A stretch of 64,000 nucleotides of DNA from Marinobacter bohaiensis (GCF_003258515.1 NZ_QGEH01000001.1:2294001-2358000); one strand, 5' to 3'; counted from the stretch's first letter, positions 8,470-17,270 are shown. Notes: a model not told the origin generated them from the sequence alone. Program-made: numbers and translations.

Positions 8470-9747
8470 ATGTCCAACGCATCCCTGCATCAGCGCCGCG
8501 CCGACGCCATGGCCCAGGGCCAGGGCGCGCTGCATCCGGTCTACGTCGACAAGGCCCGCAACGCGGAAATCTGGGACGTGGAAGGCAACCGCTTTCTCGA
8601 TTTCGGCAGCGGGATCGCCGTCAACAACACCGGCCACAACCACCCCAAAGTCCAGGCGGCCGTCCAGGCCCAGGTTGAGCGGTTCAGCCACACCTGTCTG
8701 ATGGTGACGCCGTACGAATCCGCCGTCGAGCTGGCCGAGAAGCTGAACGCCATAGCGCCGGGCGACACGCCCAAGAAGAGCATCTTCGTCACCACCGGTG
8801 CCGAAGCGGTGGAGAACTGCGTCAAGATCGCCCGCTCCTACACCGGGCGTCCGGGCGTGATCGCCTTCAAAGGCGGCTTCCACGGCCGCACCAACATGAC
8901 CATGGGCCTGACCGGCAAGGTCAAACCCTACAAGGCCGGCTTCGGGCCGTTCCCGGGTGAGATCTACCACGCACCCTACCCGAACGCCTACCACGGCGTG
9001 TCCATCGAGGAATCCCTGGCTGCGCTGGATGACCTGTTCACCTGCGACATCGAGCCGAGCCGCGTCGCGGCGATCATCATCGAGCCGGTCCAGGGCGAAG
9101 GCGGTTTCTACCCGGCACCGGCGGAATTCCTGCAGGCCCTGCGCGCCAAGTGCGACGAGCACGGCATCCTGCTGATCGCCGACGAAATCCAGACCGGTTT
9201 CGCCCGCACCGGCCGCCTGTTCGCTACGGAGTACTCCGGCGTCGAGCCGGACCTGATGACCATGGCCAAAGGTATTGCCGGCGGCTTCCCGATTTCCGCG
9301 GTGGTCGGCAAGGCCGAAATCATGGACCAGCCGGGTCCGGGCGGTCTGGGTGGCACTTACGGCGGTTCGCCGATCGGCTGCGCCGCGGCCCTGGCCGTGC
9401 TGGACGTGATCGAGGAAGAGCAGCTGTGCGACCGGGCGCGCCAGATCGGCGAGCGCATGATGGGCCGCCTGCGCGACCTGCAGGGCCGCTATCCGCAGCG
9501 CATCGGCGACATTCGGAACCTGGGCGCCATGATCGCCATGGAGCTGGTGGTGGACGGCGACGTCAACCAGCCGGACGCGGAGCTGACCAAGGCGCTGGTG
9601 GGCGAAGCCCAGAAGCACGGCCTGATCCTGCTGTCCTGTGGTATTCGCGGCAACGTCATCCGCTTCCTGCCAGCGTTGACCATCACCGACGACCTGGTCG
9701 ACGAAGGCATGGACATCCTGGCCCAGGCGTTCGACGCCCTGAGCTGA
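8470..9747 (+). CDS. gabT: 4-aminobutyrate aminotransferase
   Basis: A 425-residue class III PLP aminotransferase that transfers the amino group of GABA to 2-oxoglutarate, giving succinate semialdehyde for GabD. Seen in the sequence: DFGSGIAVNNTGHNHP, TTGAEAVENCVKIAR, the PLP-binding aspartate in IADEIQTGFARTG, and Lys267 in TMAKGIAGGFP, which forms the Schiff base. Length and motifs match GabT. A strong AGGAG site lies eight bases before the ATG. It forms an operon with gabD and closes the polyamine pathway encoded downstream. Confidence 0.95.
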   Translation: MSNASLHQRRADAMAQGQGALHPVYVDKARNAEIWDVEGNRFLDFGSGIAVNNTGHNHPKVQAAVQAQVERFSHTCLMVTPYESAVELAEKLNAIAPGDTPKKSIFVTTGAEAVENCVKIARSYTGRPGVIAFKGGFHGRTNMTMGLTGKVKPYKAGFGPFPGEIYHAPYPNAYHGVSIEESLAALDDLFTCDIEPSRVAAIIIEPVQGEGGFYPAPAEFLQALRAKCDEHGILLIADEIQTGFARTGRLFATEYSGVEPDLMTMAKGIAGGFPISAVVGKAEIMDQPGPGGLGGTYGGSPIGCAAALAVLDVIEEEQLCDRARQIGERMMGRLRDLQGRYPQRIGDIRNLGAMIAMELVVDGDVNQPDAELTKALVGEAQKHGLILLSCGIRGNVIRFLPALTITDDLVDEGMDILAQAFDALS

Positions 9748-9810
9748 TCCCGGGCCGCCGGCGTTTCTTGCGTCGGCGGCTTACCGAGCGCGGCTAACGG
9801 TTCCGCGCAT

Positions 9811-9859
9811 TCCCTTTTTTCTGCACTCCACTTTTCCGCTCTCCTTTTTTCTGCGCTCC
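9811..9859. repeat. T-rich direct repeat downstream of gabT
   Basis: TCCCTTTTTTCTGCACTCC (9811-9829) and CTCCTTTTTTCTGCGCTCC (9841-9859) match at 16 of 19 positions with a 30-bp period; a related CTTTTCCGCTCTCC segment lies between and overlaps the second copy. The T-tracts may help end gabDT transcription. No other role is apparent. Confidence 0.45.
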
Positions 9860-9960
9860 CGTTTTTATTTTCCGAAGCTCCCGATTCCGCACCAGACCGG
9901 TGCACCCAATGCAAACCCTGCTCCAGGGCGGCTCACAGCGCCGATACTTGCGCTCCAAAA

Positions 9961-9980
9961 ATATACCCAGGGGGGTATAT
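9961..9980. promoter_or_regulatory. Perfect 20-bp palindromic operator upstream of the puuB-like gene
   Basis: ATATACCC-AGGG-GGGTATAT: two perfect 8-bp arms with a 4-bp spacer, 114 bp upstream of the start at 10094. Degenerate versions lie between the puuA-like and spuC-like genes and upstream of the puuC-like gene. This distribution marks it as the likely binding site of a regulator of polyamine use; the LuxR-type protein at 17271 is the best local candidate (inference). Confidence 0.6.
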
Positions 9981-10093
9981 CACGGGTTTGTCACTGTCTC
10001 GTAACGTTGTAGTCAACTTAAAAAGCGAGCGAATCGACTCGCCACAGATTCAGCCAGCAAGTCATCCAGCAACGATTTTTCGGGAGCCAAACC

Positions 10094-11374
10094 GTGCCGA
10101 GCACTCACATCAATTCCTACTACGCGGCGTCGGCGAACGACACCAACGTCCGCCCGACCCTGCAAGGGCATGTCAAAACCGACGTCTGCATCATCGGCGC
10201 CGGGTTTACCGGCATGTCCACCGCCCTTCACCTGGCCGAGCAGGGCTACAAGGTCGTGGTTCTGGAAGGAAGCCGCATCGGTTTCGGCGCGTCCGGCCGT
10301 AACGGCGGGCAGATCGTCAACAGCTACAGCCGCGACATCGATTTCATCGAGAACCACTACGGCAAGGAAGTCGGCGCCCAGATGGGCCAGATGGCCTTCG
10401 AGGGCGGCCGCATCCTGCGTCGCTTCGTGGATCAGTACAACATCCAGTGCGATCTGAAGGAAGGCGGTATCTTCGCGGCCTGCAACAGCCGGCAGTTCGA
10501 TGACCTGGTGGATCGCAAAAAGCTCTGGGAAGCCCATGGCCACACCCAACTGGAGCTGCTGGACGGCAACCAGATCCGTCAGCACGTCGGCACCGAGCGT
10601 TACGCCGGCGGCCTGATCGACCATTCCGGCGGCCACTTCCACCCGCTCAACCTGGTGCTGGGCGAAGCAGCTGCCGTGGAATCCCTGGGTGGCGTGATCT
10701 ACGAGAACTCCCCGGCACTGCGGGTGCGCGAAGGCGACAAGCCGGCGGTGCACACCGAGGAAGGCTGCGTGGAAGCGGATTACGTGCTGATCGCCGGCAA
10801 CGCCTACCTCAACGGTCTGCTGCCGAAGCTGGAATCCAAGGCCATGCCCTGCGGCACCCAGATCATCGCTACCGAACCACTTTCCGAAGGCATCCAGAAG
10901 CGCCTGCTGCCGAAAGACAACTGCGTCGAGGACTGCAACTACCTGCTGGACTACTTCCGTCTGTCCGGGGACGGCCGTCTGATCTACGGCGGCGGCGTCA
11001 CCTACGGCGCCCGCGAGCCGGAGAAAGTCGAATCCCTGATCGTACCGAACATGCTCAAGACCTTCCCCGAGCTGAAGGGCACCAAGGTGGACTACGCCTG
11101 GACGGGCAACTTCCTGCTGACCCTGATGCGTCTGCCGCAGTTCGGGCGCATCGGCGGCAACGTGTATTACGCGCAAGGCTACAGCGGCCACGGCATCACC
11201 TGCACGCACCTGGCGGGCAAGGTGATCAGTGACGCGATCCGTGGCCAGGCGGAGCGTTTCGACATCTTCGCCAGCCTGCCCCAGCACAAATTCCCCGGCG
11301 GACGCGCCCTGCGTATCCCGCTCACGGCGATGGGGGCCTGGTACTACAACCTGCGCGACCAGCTCGGCATTTGA
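10094..11374 (+). CDS. puuB: FAD-dependent oxidase, gamma-glutamylputrescine oxidoreductase-like
   Basis: A 426-residue D-amino-acid-oxidase-fold flavoenzyme (DAO family). It has the FAD motif GAGFTGMSTALHLAE and a GASGRNGGQIVNSYSRDI block typical of the PuuB/OrdL group. PuuB oxidises gamma-glutamylputrescine to gamma-glutamyl-gamma-aminobutyraldehyde with release of ammonia and H2O2. The start is GTG at 10094 with CGGGAG seven bases upstream. The perfect palindrome at 9961-9980 lies upstream, and a transporter gene follows. The PuuA-like ligase, PuuC-like dehydrogenase and GABA enzymes nearby support the assignment; a related primary-amine or betaine oxidase role cannot be excluded. Confidence 0.8.
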   Translation: MPSTHINSYYAASANDTNVRPTLQGHVKTDVCIIGAGFTGMSTALHLAEQGYKVVVLEGSRIGFGASGRNGGQIVNSYSRDIDFIENHYGKEVGAQMGQMAFEGGRILRRFVDQYNIQCDLKEGGIFAACNSRQFDDLVDRKKLWEAHGHTQLELLDGNQIRQHVGTERYAGGLIDHSGGHFHPLNLVLGEAAAVESLGGVIYENSPALRVREGDKPAVHTEEGCVEADYVLIAGNAYLNGLLPKLESKAMPCGTQIIATEPLSEGIQKRLLPKDNCVEDCNYLLDYFRLSGDGRLIYGGGVTYGAREPEKVESLIVPNMLKTFPELKGTKVDYAWTGNFLLTLMRLPQFGRIGGNVYYAQGYSGHGITCTHLAGKVISDAIRGQAERFDIFASLPQHKFPGGRALRIPLTAMGAWYYNLRDQLGI

Positions 11375-11498
11375 TTCCTCCTGCTGAACAAATACAACCG
11401 CGTCGCAACCCGGCGAAAACGCGGAATCAATATGCCCAGAACTCCGCGGTGACGGCTCTCACCGCGGTTCCATAAAAAAGCAAGAGACGGGTAAGATA

Positions 11499-13016
11499 AT
11501 GACAGATGACACGATGCGTACCGAAAGCGGGTTTTCCGCGCCGGACAGCGACCTGATGGACGCCGCGACGGTCCGAAAACCGCTCAACTCCATCCTGGCC
11601 TACGGCGCCATCCTGGCGGTTTTTGCCTGGATGTCCACCTGGCAGATGGACGGCGACACCTACGGCTTTCTGAGCCTGTTGCCCTCACTGCTGATCGTCG
11701 CGGTCGCCATCAAGACCAAGCGCCCCCTGGAATCCATCTTCGCCGGCATCATCGCCGGTTCCCTGCTGATCGACCCGGCCAGCATCTTCACCAGCCTCGG
11801 CGATCTGTCGATGAACGTGGTCCAGAACGAGACCATCGCCTGGATCGTGCTGGTCTGCGGCATGATGGGCGGCCTGATCAACATGCTGGAACGCGGCGGC
11901 AGCGTGCTCAGCTTTGGCGAGATGCTGGCCAAGCGCATCAAGACCAAGCGCGGCACCATGCTGACCACCTCGGCGCTGGGCCTGGCGGTCTTCATCGACG
12001 ACTACCTGAACTCCCTGGCGGTCTCCGCCTCCATGAAGAACCTGACCGACCGTTTCAAGATCTCCCGCGAGAAGCTGGCGTTCCTGGTGGATTCCACCGC
12101 CGCGCCGGTCTGCATCCTGGTGCCGATCTCCACCTGGGCGGTCTACTTCGGCGCGCTGCTGGAAGAGAACGGCGCGGTCGCCGACGGCCAGGGCATGTCC
12201 CTGTACATCGAGTCCATTCCGTACATGGCGTACGGCTGGGCGGCCCTGATCGTTGTCTGGCTGGTGGCCATGGGCTACCTGAAAGACTTCGGCCCCATGA
12301 AGAAAGCCGAAGAGCGTGCCCGCAACGGCCAACCGATTCCGGACGGCGTCCAGAACACCGGTTTCGATACCAGTAAGGTCCGTCGCACCTCAACCACCGT
12401 GGGCCTTCTGAACTTCCTGCTGCCGATGGCCGTGCTCATCGCCGCCAGCGTCTACTACGAGATCGACCTGCTGCTGGGCGCGCTGGTGGCCTCCATCTTC
12501 ACCATGGTGCTGTACTTCTGGCAGCGTCTGATGAGCTTCGGCGAACTGACCGACGCCATGCTGGATGGCTTCAAGGTGATGCTGCACCCGATCGCGGTGG
12601 TCTGCGCCGGCTTCATGGTCAAGGCCATCAACGACGAACTGGGTATGACCCCGTACATCATCGAAACCATCAGCCCGTACCTGTCTCCGGCGATCCTGCC
12701 GGCGCTGGTGTTCGCGACCATGGCCGCGGTGGTCTTCTCCACCGGTTCGAGCTGGGGTGTGTTCGTGGTGTCCCTGCCGATCGTGATTCCGATGGCCCAG
12801 GCAATGGACATGTCCATGCCGCTGACCGTCGGCGCCCTGCTGTCGGCCTCCGCCTTCGGCAGCCACGCCTGCTTCTTCAGTGACTCCACGGTGCTGTCGT
12901 CCACCGGCTCCGGCTGTACGCCGATGCAGCACGGCCTGACACAGATCCCGTACGCCCTGATTGGCGCGGCCCTGGCCTTTGTCTCCTTCCTGGTGATGGG
13001 TTTCTGGCTGGCCTGA
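11499..13016 (+). CDS. NhaC-family Na+/H+ antiporter-like transporter
   Basis: A 505-residue inner-membrane protein with about eleven hydrophobic segments after a polar N-terminus of 30 residues. The motifs GLAVFIDDYLNSLAVSASMK and the C-terminal SASAFGSHACFFSDSTVLSSTGSG fit the NhaC superfamily, which includes sodium/proton antiporters and amino-acid or amine carriers. It sits between puuB-like and the amidotransferase/puuA pair and ends in a strong terminator, so it probably imports a polyamine or GABA-related substrate in place of PuuP. The substrate is inferred from context only. It is 124 bp after puuB, probably in the same transcript. Confidence 0.8.
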   Translation: MTDDTMRTESGFSAPDSDLMDAATVRKPLNSILAYGAILAVFAWMSTWQMDGDTYGFLSLLPSLLIVAVAIKTKRPLESIFAGIIAGSLLIDPASIFTSLGDLSMNVVQNETIAWIVLVCGMMGGLINMLERGGSVLSFGEMLAKRIKTKRGTMLTTSALGLAVFIDDYLNSLAVSASMKNLTDRFKISREKLAFLVDSTAAPVCILVPISTWAVYFGALLEENGAVADGQGMSLYIESIPYMAYGWAALIVVWLVAMGYLKDFGPMKKAEERARNGQPIPDGVQNTGFDTSKVRRTSTTVGLLNFLLPMAVLIAASVYYEIDLLLGALVASIFTMVLYFWQRLMSFGELTDAMLDGFKVMLHPIAVVCAGFMVKAINDELGMTPYIIETISPYLSPAILPALVFATMAAVVFSTGSSWGVFVVSLPIVIPMAQAMDMSMPLTVGALLSASAFGSHACFFSDSTVLSSTGSGCTPMQHGLTQIPYALIGAALAFVSFLVMGFWLA

Positions 13017-13040
13017 TGCCATCCCGTTAAAGGCACACGA

Positions 13041-13071
13041 AGCGGGGCTCGAAGGAGCCTCGCTTTTTTTT
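13041..13071 (+). terminator. Rho-independent terminator after the NhaC-family gene
   Basis: AGCGGGGCTC (13041-13050), loop GAAG, GAGCCTCGCT (13055-13064), then seven further T residues. The stem is 10 bp with one G-T wobble. It ends the puuB-transporter transcript. Confidence 0.9.
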
Positions 13072-13312
13072 GCCTGTCGCAAGCCGCAATCGGCGCCTTT
13101 ACCCGATCCGTTCTGCAGCCAACGCCTCCCGGTACGCAACGCCCAAGTCACAGCGGCCCTCCTTCCCTCTTTGCTCAAAGCGCCGGCGTTACTCAGTACG
13201 CCAGTGAGCCTGCCAGACCGGACTCTGTTGATGACCCTCTCAGTGCCCCGAGCGTTTGACGCCCTGCATAGACCGGTTGCCGGCACAACATCGCGAGCGC
13301 CAATCACCGGGC
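13072..13312. other. Spacer between two converging terminators
   Basis: No gene or clear signal is seen in these 241 bases between the terminator of the NhaC-family gene and the terminator of the minus-strand amidotransferase gene. Open frames crossing it are shadows of the neighbouring genes. Confidence 0.4.
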
Positions 13313-13338
13313 AAAAAAAACCGGCGCAAGGCGCCGGT
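13313..13338 (-). terminator. Rho-independent terminator of the puuA-amidotransferase operon
   Basis: Read on the minus strand: ACCGGCGC, loop CTT, GCGCCGGT, followed by a run of eight T (complement of 13313-13320). Perfect 8-bp stem, 43 bp past the stop of the amidotransferase gene. Confidence 0.9.
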
Positions 13339-13380
13339 CAAATGGAGAACCGCGATACCGCGGAGACGGGACAGAAACAA

Positions 13381-14124
13381 TCAGGCGGACTTGGCCACCG
13401 CCTGCTGGCGAGTCAGGAACGAGGCCATCCAGTGCGCCACCGCCACGGAGTCGGTCCGGGCGGATGCCTGGCCGAGAGCTCCCAGGGCCTCATCGGCCGC
13501 ACGCGGCGGAATCGGATCGGCCCGGCGCGACCGGACCAGATTGGTCTCGAAATCCACGTTGAATTCCGGGTGTGCCTGCAGCGTGAGGATCCGATCGTCG
13601 TACTGCAGGGCCGCGAACGGGCAGAACGCGGACGCCGCAACGACTTCAGCGTTGTCGGGCTTGCTCAGGACCTGATCCTGGTGCATGGCACTCAACTGGA
13701 ATCGGCGGGCGTTCGGGTCCAGCCCCGGCACGGCCCGGTTCAGGGCGTAGCTGTGCAGCCCCACGCCCCAGCCACCGGGGTACTTGTTGACGTCGGCACC
13801 GAAGGCTTCGGCGATGATCTGGTGACCGAAGCAAATGCCCACCATGGGCCGGCCGGTGTCATAGATCGCCAGGATCAGCTCCTTGAGCTGCGCCATCCAG
13901 GGCGTCTTCTCATAAACGTTCGCCTTGGAACCGGTGATGATCCAGGCATCACAGGCGTCAGCAGACGCCGGGAAGACGTCGTCGCGGACGTCGTAAGTCT
14001 CGTAGGTGAAATCGTAGCCCGCCTGGCTGAACAGGCTGACGAACATGTCGGCGTAGGAACCGTATTGATCCAGCAAATCGTCCGGTGTGATGCCGGTGGC
14101 CAGTATTCCAATCTTCAGACTCAT
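13381..14124 (-). CDS. Class I glutamine amidotransferase, candidate gamma-glutamyl-GABA hydrolase
   Basis: A 247-residue triad-type (class I) glutamine amidotransferase. The nucleophile is in GICFGHQIIAEAFG and the His-Glu pair in LQAHPEF. The ATG at 14124 has GAGGAG upstream; a longer frame to 14160 lacks a site. It is of the GMP-synthase-like type (PF00117 style), not the PuuD type (peptidase C26) that hydrolyses gamma-glutamyl-GABA in E. coli. It lies 66 bp downstream of the PuuA-like gene on the same strand and ends in a terminator, so a PuuD-equivalent role releasing GABA and glutamate is likely but unproven. Confidence 0.8.
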   Translation of the reverse strand: MSLKIGILATGITPDDLLDQYGSYADMFVSLFSQAGYDFTYETYDVRDDVFPASADACDAWIITGSKANVYEKTPWMAQLKELILAIYDTGRPMVGICFGHQIIAEAFGADVNKYPGGWGVGLHSYALNRAVPGLDPNARRFQLSAMHQDQVLSKPDNAEVVAASAFCPFAALQYDDRILTLQAHPEFNVDFETNLVRSRRADPIPPRAADEALGALGQASARTDSVAVAHWMASFLTRQQAVAKSA

Positions 14125-14190
14125 CAGGGACTCCTCGTGCGCGCCATTTGGGTCACGCACGTTTATAAAGGCAGATGTTGAGGGTGGCTA

Positions 14191-15540
14191 TCAGAGCAGA
14201 CCGAGATAGGCGTCATACTCCACATCCGAGATACGCTCGTTCAGCAGTCGGCGCTCCTGGCGCTTGGCAGCGGCGTAGACGCGCACGAACTCCTCGCCCA
14301 GGTATTCCCGCAGGATCTCGCTCTGGTCGAAGCGGTCGGTGGCTTCCGGCCATTCGCAGGGCAGCGGAAACTCCGGGTTTTCCTCAGCGTAGGCATCCCC
14401 TTCCACCGGCGCTGACGGCGCCAGCTTGTGCTCGATGCCGTAGAGCGCGCCGGCCAGCACCGATGCCAGCACCAGGTACGGGTTGGCGTCGGCACCGGCC
14501 ACCCGGTGCTCGATGCGCCGCGCCACATTGGGGCTCTCCGGTACGCGCAGGGCCACCGTGCGGTTTTCGTAACCCCAACTGGCAAAGGTCGGCGCGTAGG
14601 CGCCCGGCATGAAGCGACGATAGGAGTTCAGGTGCGGTGCAAAAGTGAGCATGCTGTCAGGCATGGTCTGCATCAGGCCGGCAATGGCGTGCTTGAGCAC
14701 GTCGCTGCCCTGCTCTGTGCCGTTGTCGAACACGTTGTTGCCGTCGGCATCGAGCAGGCTGAAATGCACGTGGAAGCCGTTGCCGCTTTCCTCCGCGTAT
14801 GGCTTGGCCATGAAGGTGGCGGCATAGCCGTGACGACGAGACACGCCGCGAACCAGGCGCTTGAACAGGATCGCCTGATCGGCCGCGTCCAGGGGATCGG
14901 GCACGTGATTGAGGTTGACCTCAAACTGGCCCGGGCCCATTTCGGCGATGATGGTGTCGGCGCCGATGCCCTGGGTTTCGCAGGCGGAGCGGACGTCGGC
15001 GAAGAAGGCCTCGAAACCGTCCATTTCCTCCATCGCGTAGCCTTCGGTATGGGACAGGCGGCGCCCGTCACCGTCGCGCAGGGCCGGCGGCAGCGGGCGC
15101 TGACGGGTTTCCGCCTCAGCGTCCATCAGGTAGAACTCAAGCTCGGTGGCCATGACCGGCGTCAGGCCATGCTCGGCGAAGCGGTCCACGATCTTTTTCA
15201 GGACCTGCCTCGGGTCGGCGCCAAACGGGCTGCCGTCCGGATTGAACATCATGGCCAGCATCTGGTCACGCGGCGCGCTGGACCAGGGGACCGGCGTCGG
15301 TTCGTCAGAGACGGGCCTGCAGACGCCGTCGCTGTCGCCGGTCTCGAACACCAGGCCGTTGTCGAGCACGTCAGCCCCCCAGAAATCAAAGCCCATGACC
15401 GAACGGGGCAGTTTCAGCCCTTCTTTCATGACCTTCCTGAGGCCATTGGGCGGCATGCGCTTGCCACGCAGGTTCCCGTTCAGATCCGTGATGAAGAGGT
15501 CCAGGTCGCGGTTGTGGTCCTGTTTTTTGTTGATCGTCAT
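14191..15540 (-). CDS. puuA: Gamma-glutamylputrescine synthetase-like ligase (glutamine synthetase family)
   Basis: A 449-residue glutamine-synthetase-fold ligase. It has DLNGNLRGKR at the start, the metal and ATP residues in ATELEFYLMD and GPGQFEVNLNH, the NGFHVHFSL motif and RVAGADANPYL near the end; these align with E. coli PuuA. It joins glutamate to putrescine or a related amine with ATP. The ATG at 15540 has GAGAG eight bases upstream; GTG 15549 and ATG 15546 are alternatives. Divergent from the spuC-like gene, with TATACCC-type half-sites in the shared promoter region. Other amines (spermidine, ethanolamine) are used by some paralogues. Confidence 0.85.
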   Translation of the reverse strand: MTINKKQDHNRDLDLFITDLNGNLRGKRMPPNGLRKVMKEGLKLPRSVMGFDFWGADVLDNGLVFETGDSDGVCRPVSDEPTPVPWSSAPRDQMLAMMFNPDGSPFGADPRQVLKKIVDRFAEHGLTPVMATELEFYLMDAEAETRQRPLPPALRDGDGRRLSHTEGYAMEEMDGFEAFFADVRSACETQGIGADTIIAEMGPGQFEVNLNHVPDPLDAADQAILFKRLVRGVSRRHGYAATFMAKPYAEESGNGFHVHFSLLDADGNNVFDNGTEQGSDVLKHAIAGLMQTMPDSMLTFAPHLNSYRRFMPGAYAPTFASWGYENRTVALRVPESPNVARRIEHRVAGADANPYLVLASVLAGALYGIEHKLAPSAPVEGDAYAEENPEFPLPCEWPEATDRFDQSEILREYLGEEFVRVYAAAKRQERRLLNERISDVEYDAYLGLL

Positions 15541-15608
15541 ACGCATCACTCTCGAATGCTTTTTCGAATGTCAGAACTTCACCATATCGGATCACCGAAA
15601 CCGTGTAT

Positions 15609-15690
15609 CTATCACCCGGGGGGTATTCTGAAGCCGCCCATGACGCCGCCTCCCGCCGATCACCCCTAACCCTTCGGGGGTATATCCCCG
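15609..15690. promoter_or_regulatory. Two degenerate copies of the polyamine palindrome between divergent genes
   Basis: Copy 1 spans about 15611-15627 (ATCACCC-GGG-GGGTATT). Copy 2 is 15667-15685 (TAACCC, spacer, GGGTATAT) and overlaps a near-perfect dyad CGGGG-GTATAT-CCCCG at 15675-15690. Both match the perfect site at 9961-9980 in the GGGTAT half. They sit between the puuA-like and spuC-like starts, placed to control both directions. Confidence 0.5.
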
Positions 15691-15786
15691 AAAACACGAC
15701 ATTTCTTATGGTAAGCGTGGATGTCTTTTTTGCCGGCCGCGGCGCTGACTGGGGCCGGCACTTCCCTTTCCTTCACGGAGGCAGTC

Positions 15787-17178
15787 ATGCTGCACACAAC
15801 AAAAGCAAACGGCACCGACCCGGCTGAAATCCAGGCCACCGACGCCCGTCACCACCTGCATCCATTTACCGACACCCAGGCCCTGAACGACAAGGGCTCG
15901 CGGGTCATCGATCGCGCCGAGGGCGTGCGCGTCTGGGACGCCGAGGGCAACGAACTGATCGACGGCATGGCCGGCCTCTGGTGCGTCAATCTGGGCTATG
16001 GCCGGCAGGAGCTGGTCGACGCGGCCTCCGAGCAGCTCAGAACGCTGCCCTACTACAACACCTTCTTCCAGAGCACCCACGCGCCGGTCACGCGTCTGGC
16101 CAAGGCCATCGCTGACATCGCGCCGGGCGACCTCAACCGGGTGTTCTTTGCCAATTCCGGCTCCGAGGCGGTCGACACCATGATCCGCATGGTACGCCAG
16201 TACTGGACACTGAAAGGCAAGCCCTACCGCAAGCTGCTCATTGCCCGCGACAATGCCTACCACGGCAGTACCCTGGCCGGCGCCAGTCTGGGGGGGATGG
16301 GGCCGATGCACGCCCAGTCCGCACCGCTGCTGCCGGGGATCGAGCGCATTCGCCAGCCCTACTGGTACGGCGAGGCCGACGGTCTGTCGGAAGACGAGTT
16401 CGGCCTGGCCTGCGCCCGGGCCCTGGAAGACAAGCTGCTGGAAGTCGGACCGGACAACGTGGCCGCGTTCGTCGGCGAGCCGATCCAGGGCGCCGGTGGC
16501 GTGATCGTACCGCCGGCCACCTACTGGCCAGAGATCCAGCGCATCTGCCGCAAGTACGACATTCTGCTGGTGGCGGACGAAGTCATCTGCGGCTACGGCC
16601 GCACCGGCAGCTGGTTCGGCTGCCAGACGTTCGGTTTCCAGCCGGACATCATGACCATGGCCAAAGGCCTGTCCTCCGGCTACCTGCCGATTTCCGCCGT
16701 AGCGGTGGGCGACCGGATCGCCGATACCCTGATTGAGTCCGGCGGCGAATTCGCCCACGGCTTCACCTATTCCGGTCACCCGGCCGCCGCGGCTGTGGCG
16801 CTGGAGAACATCCGGCTGCTGCGCGACGAGGGTGTGATCGAATCGGTCGCCTCCGACATCGGCCCCCACTTCCAGTCGAAGCTGCGCAACGTCCTCGGCG
16901 AGCACCCGCTGTGCGGCCACATCGAAGGGGTTGGCCTGATTGCCGGCATTGCCCTGGTCTGGGATCGCAAGAATAAGACCTTTTTCGACCGGGACGTGGG
17001 CACCCTGTGCCGCGATGAGTGCACGGCCGCCGGGCTGATCGCCCGCGCCTGCGGTAACCGCATCGTGCTGTCACCGCCATTGGTGATTCGCCGCGACGAG
17101 GTAGACGAGCTGGTGGACCGGCTGCGCACCGCCCTCGACAACACCTATGCGCAAGCGGTGACCGGTGTGCCGCAATAA
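15787..17178 (+). CDS. spuC: Class III aminotransferase, putrescine/polyamine:pyruvate type
   Basis: A 463-residue PLP enzyme. It shows HLHPFTD near the N-terminus, GLWCVNLGYG, FANSGSEAVDTMIRM, the PLP aspartate in VADEVICGYGRTG and Schiff-base Lys293 in TMAKGLSSGYLPIS. This set fits the SpuC-like omega-aminotransferases that move an amine from putrescine or related diamines to pyruvate. The ATG at 15787 has GGAGG six bases upstream; the frame from 15721 lacks a site. It gives a transamination route from putrescine to 4-aminobutyraldehyde beside the glutamylated route. beta-Alanine:pyruvate activity is a possible alternative. Confidence 0.8.
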   Translation: MLHTTKANGTDPAEIQATDARHHLHPFTDTQALNDKGSRVIDRAEGVRVWDAEGNELIDGMAGLWCVNLGYGRQELVDAASEQLRTLPYYNTFFQSTHAPVTRLAKAIADIAPGDLNRVFFANSGSEAVDTMIRMVRQYWTLKGKPYRKLLIARDNAYHGSTLAGASLGGMGPMHAQSAPLLPGIERIRQPYWYGEADGLSEDEFGLACARALEDKLLEVGPDNVAAFVGEPIQGAGGVIVPPATYWPEIQRICRKYDILLVADEVICGYGRTGSWFGCQTFGFQPDIMTMAKGLSSGYLPISAVAVGDRIADTLIESGGEFAHGFTYSGHPAAAAVALENIRLLRDEGVIESVASDIGPHFQSKLRNVLGEHPLCGHIEGVGLIAGIALVWDRKNKTFFDRDVGTLCRDECTAAGLIARACGNRIVLSPPLVIRRDEVDELVDRLRTALDNTYAQAVTGVPQ

Positions 17179-17201
17179 CGAAGCCGAAAATTGACCGGAA
17201 C

Positions 17202-17228
17202 GGCGGGCCGGACTGGCCCTGGCCCGCC
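17202..17228. other. Hairpin between the spuC-like and luxR-type genes
   Basis: GGCGGGCC (17202-17209) and GGCCCGCC (17221-17228) form a perfect 8-bp stem with an 11-base loop, with no T-run after it. It may attenuate read-through from the aminotransferase gene into the regulator gene, 42 bp before its start. Confidence 0.45.
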
Positions 17229-17270
17229 AACTGGCTTAGCCTTCAGAAAAACACTCGACAAGGGCTCGTA

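Larger units (their letters stand above)
9748..10093. other. Intergenic region gabT-puuB
   Basis: This 346-bp stretch has no convincing gene. It holds a GC-rich hairpin just after gabT (GCCGCCGGCG/CGTCGGCGGC, 9755-9781, one mismatch, no T-run), a pair of T-rich direct repeats at 9811-9859, and the perfect TATACCC-type palindrome at 9961-9980. A frame on the minus strand covering part of it is low-complexity and overlaps gabT. Confidence 0.5.

Noticed and set aside
7207-9618. An 803-codon open frame on the minus strand across gabD and gabT
   Set aside because: It is the antisense shadow of two well-supported GC-rich genes; the translation is rich in His, Gly, Ala and Val repeats with no family motif.
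9489-9914. A 141-codon minus-strand frame with SAEKR-type repeats after gabT
   Set aside because: The repeats come from the T-rich direct repeat in DNA; it overlaps gabT and has no ribosome binding site.
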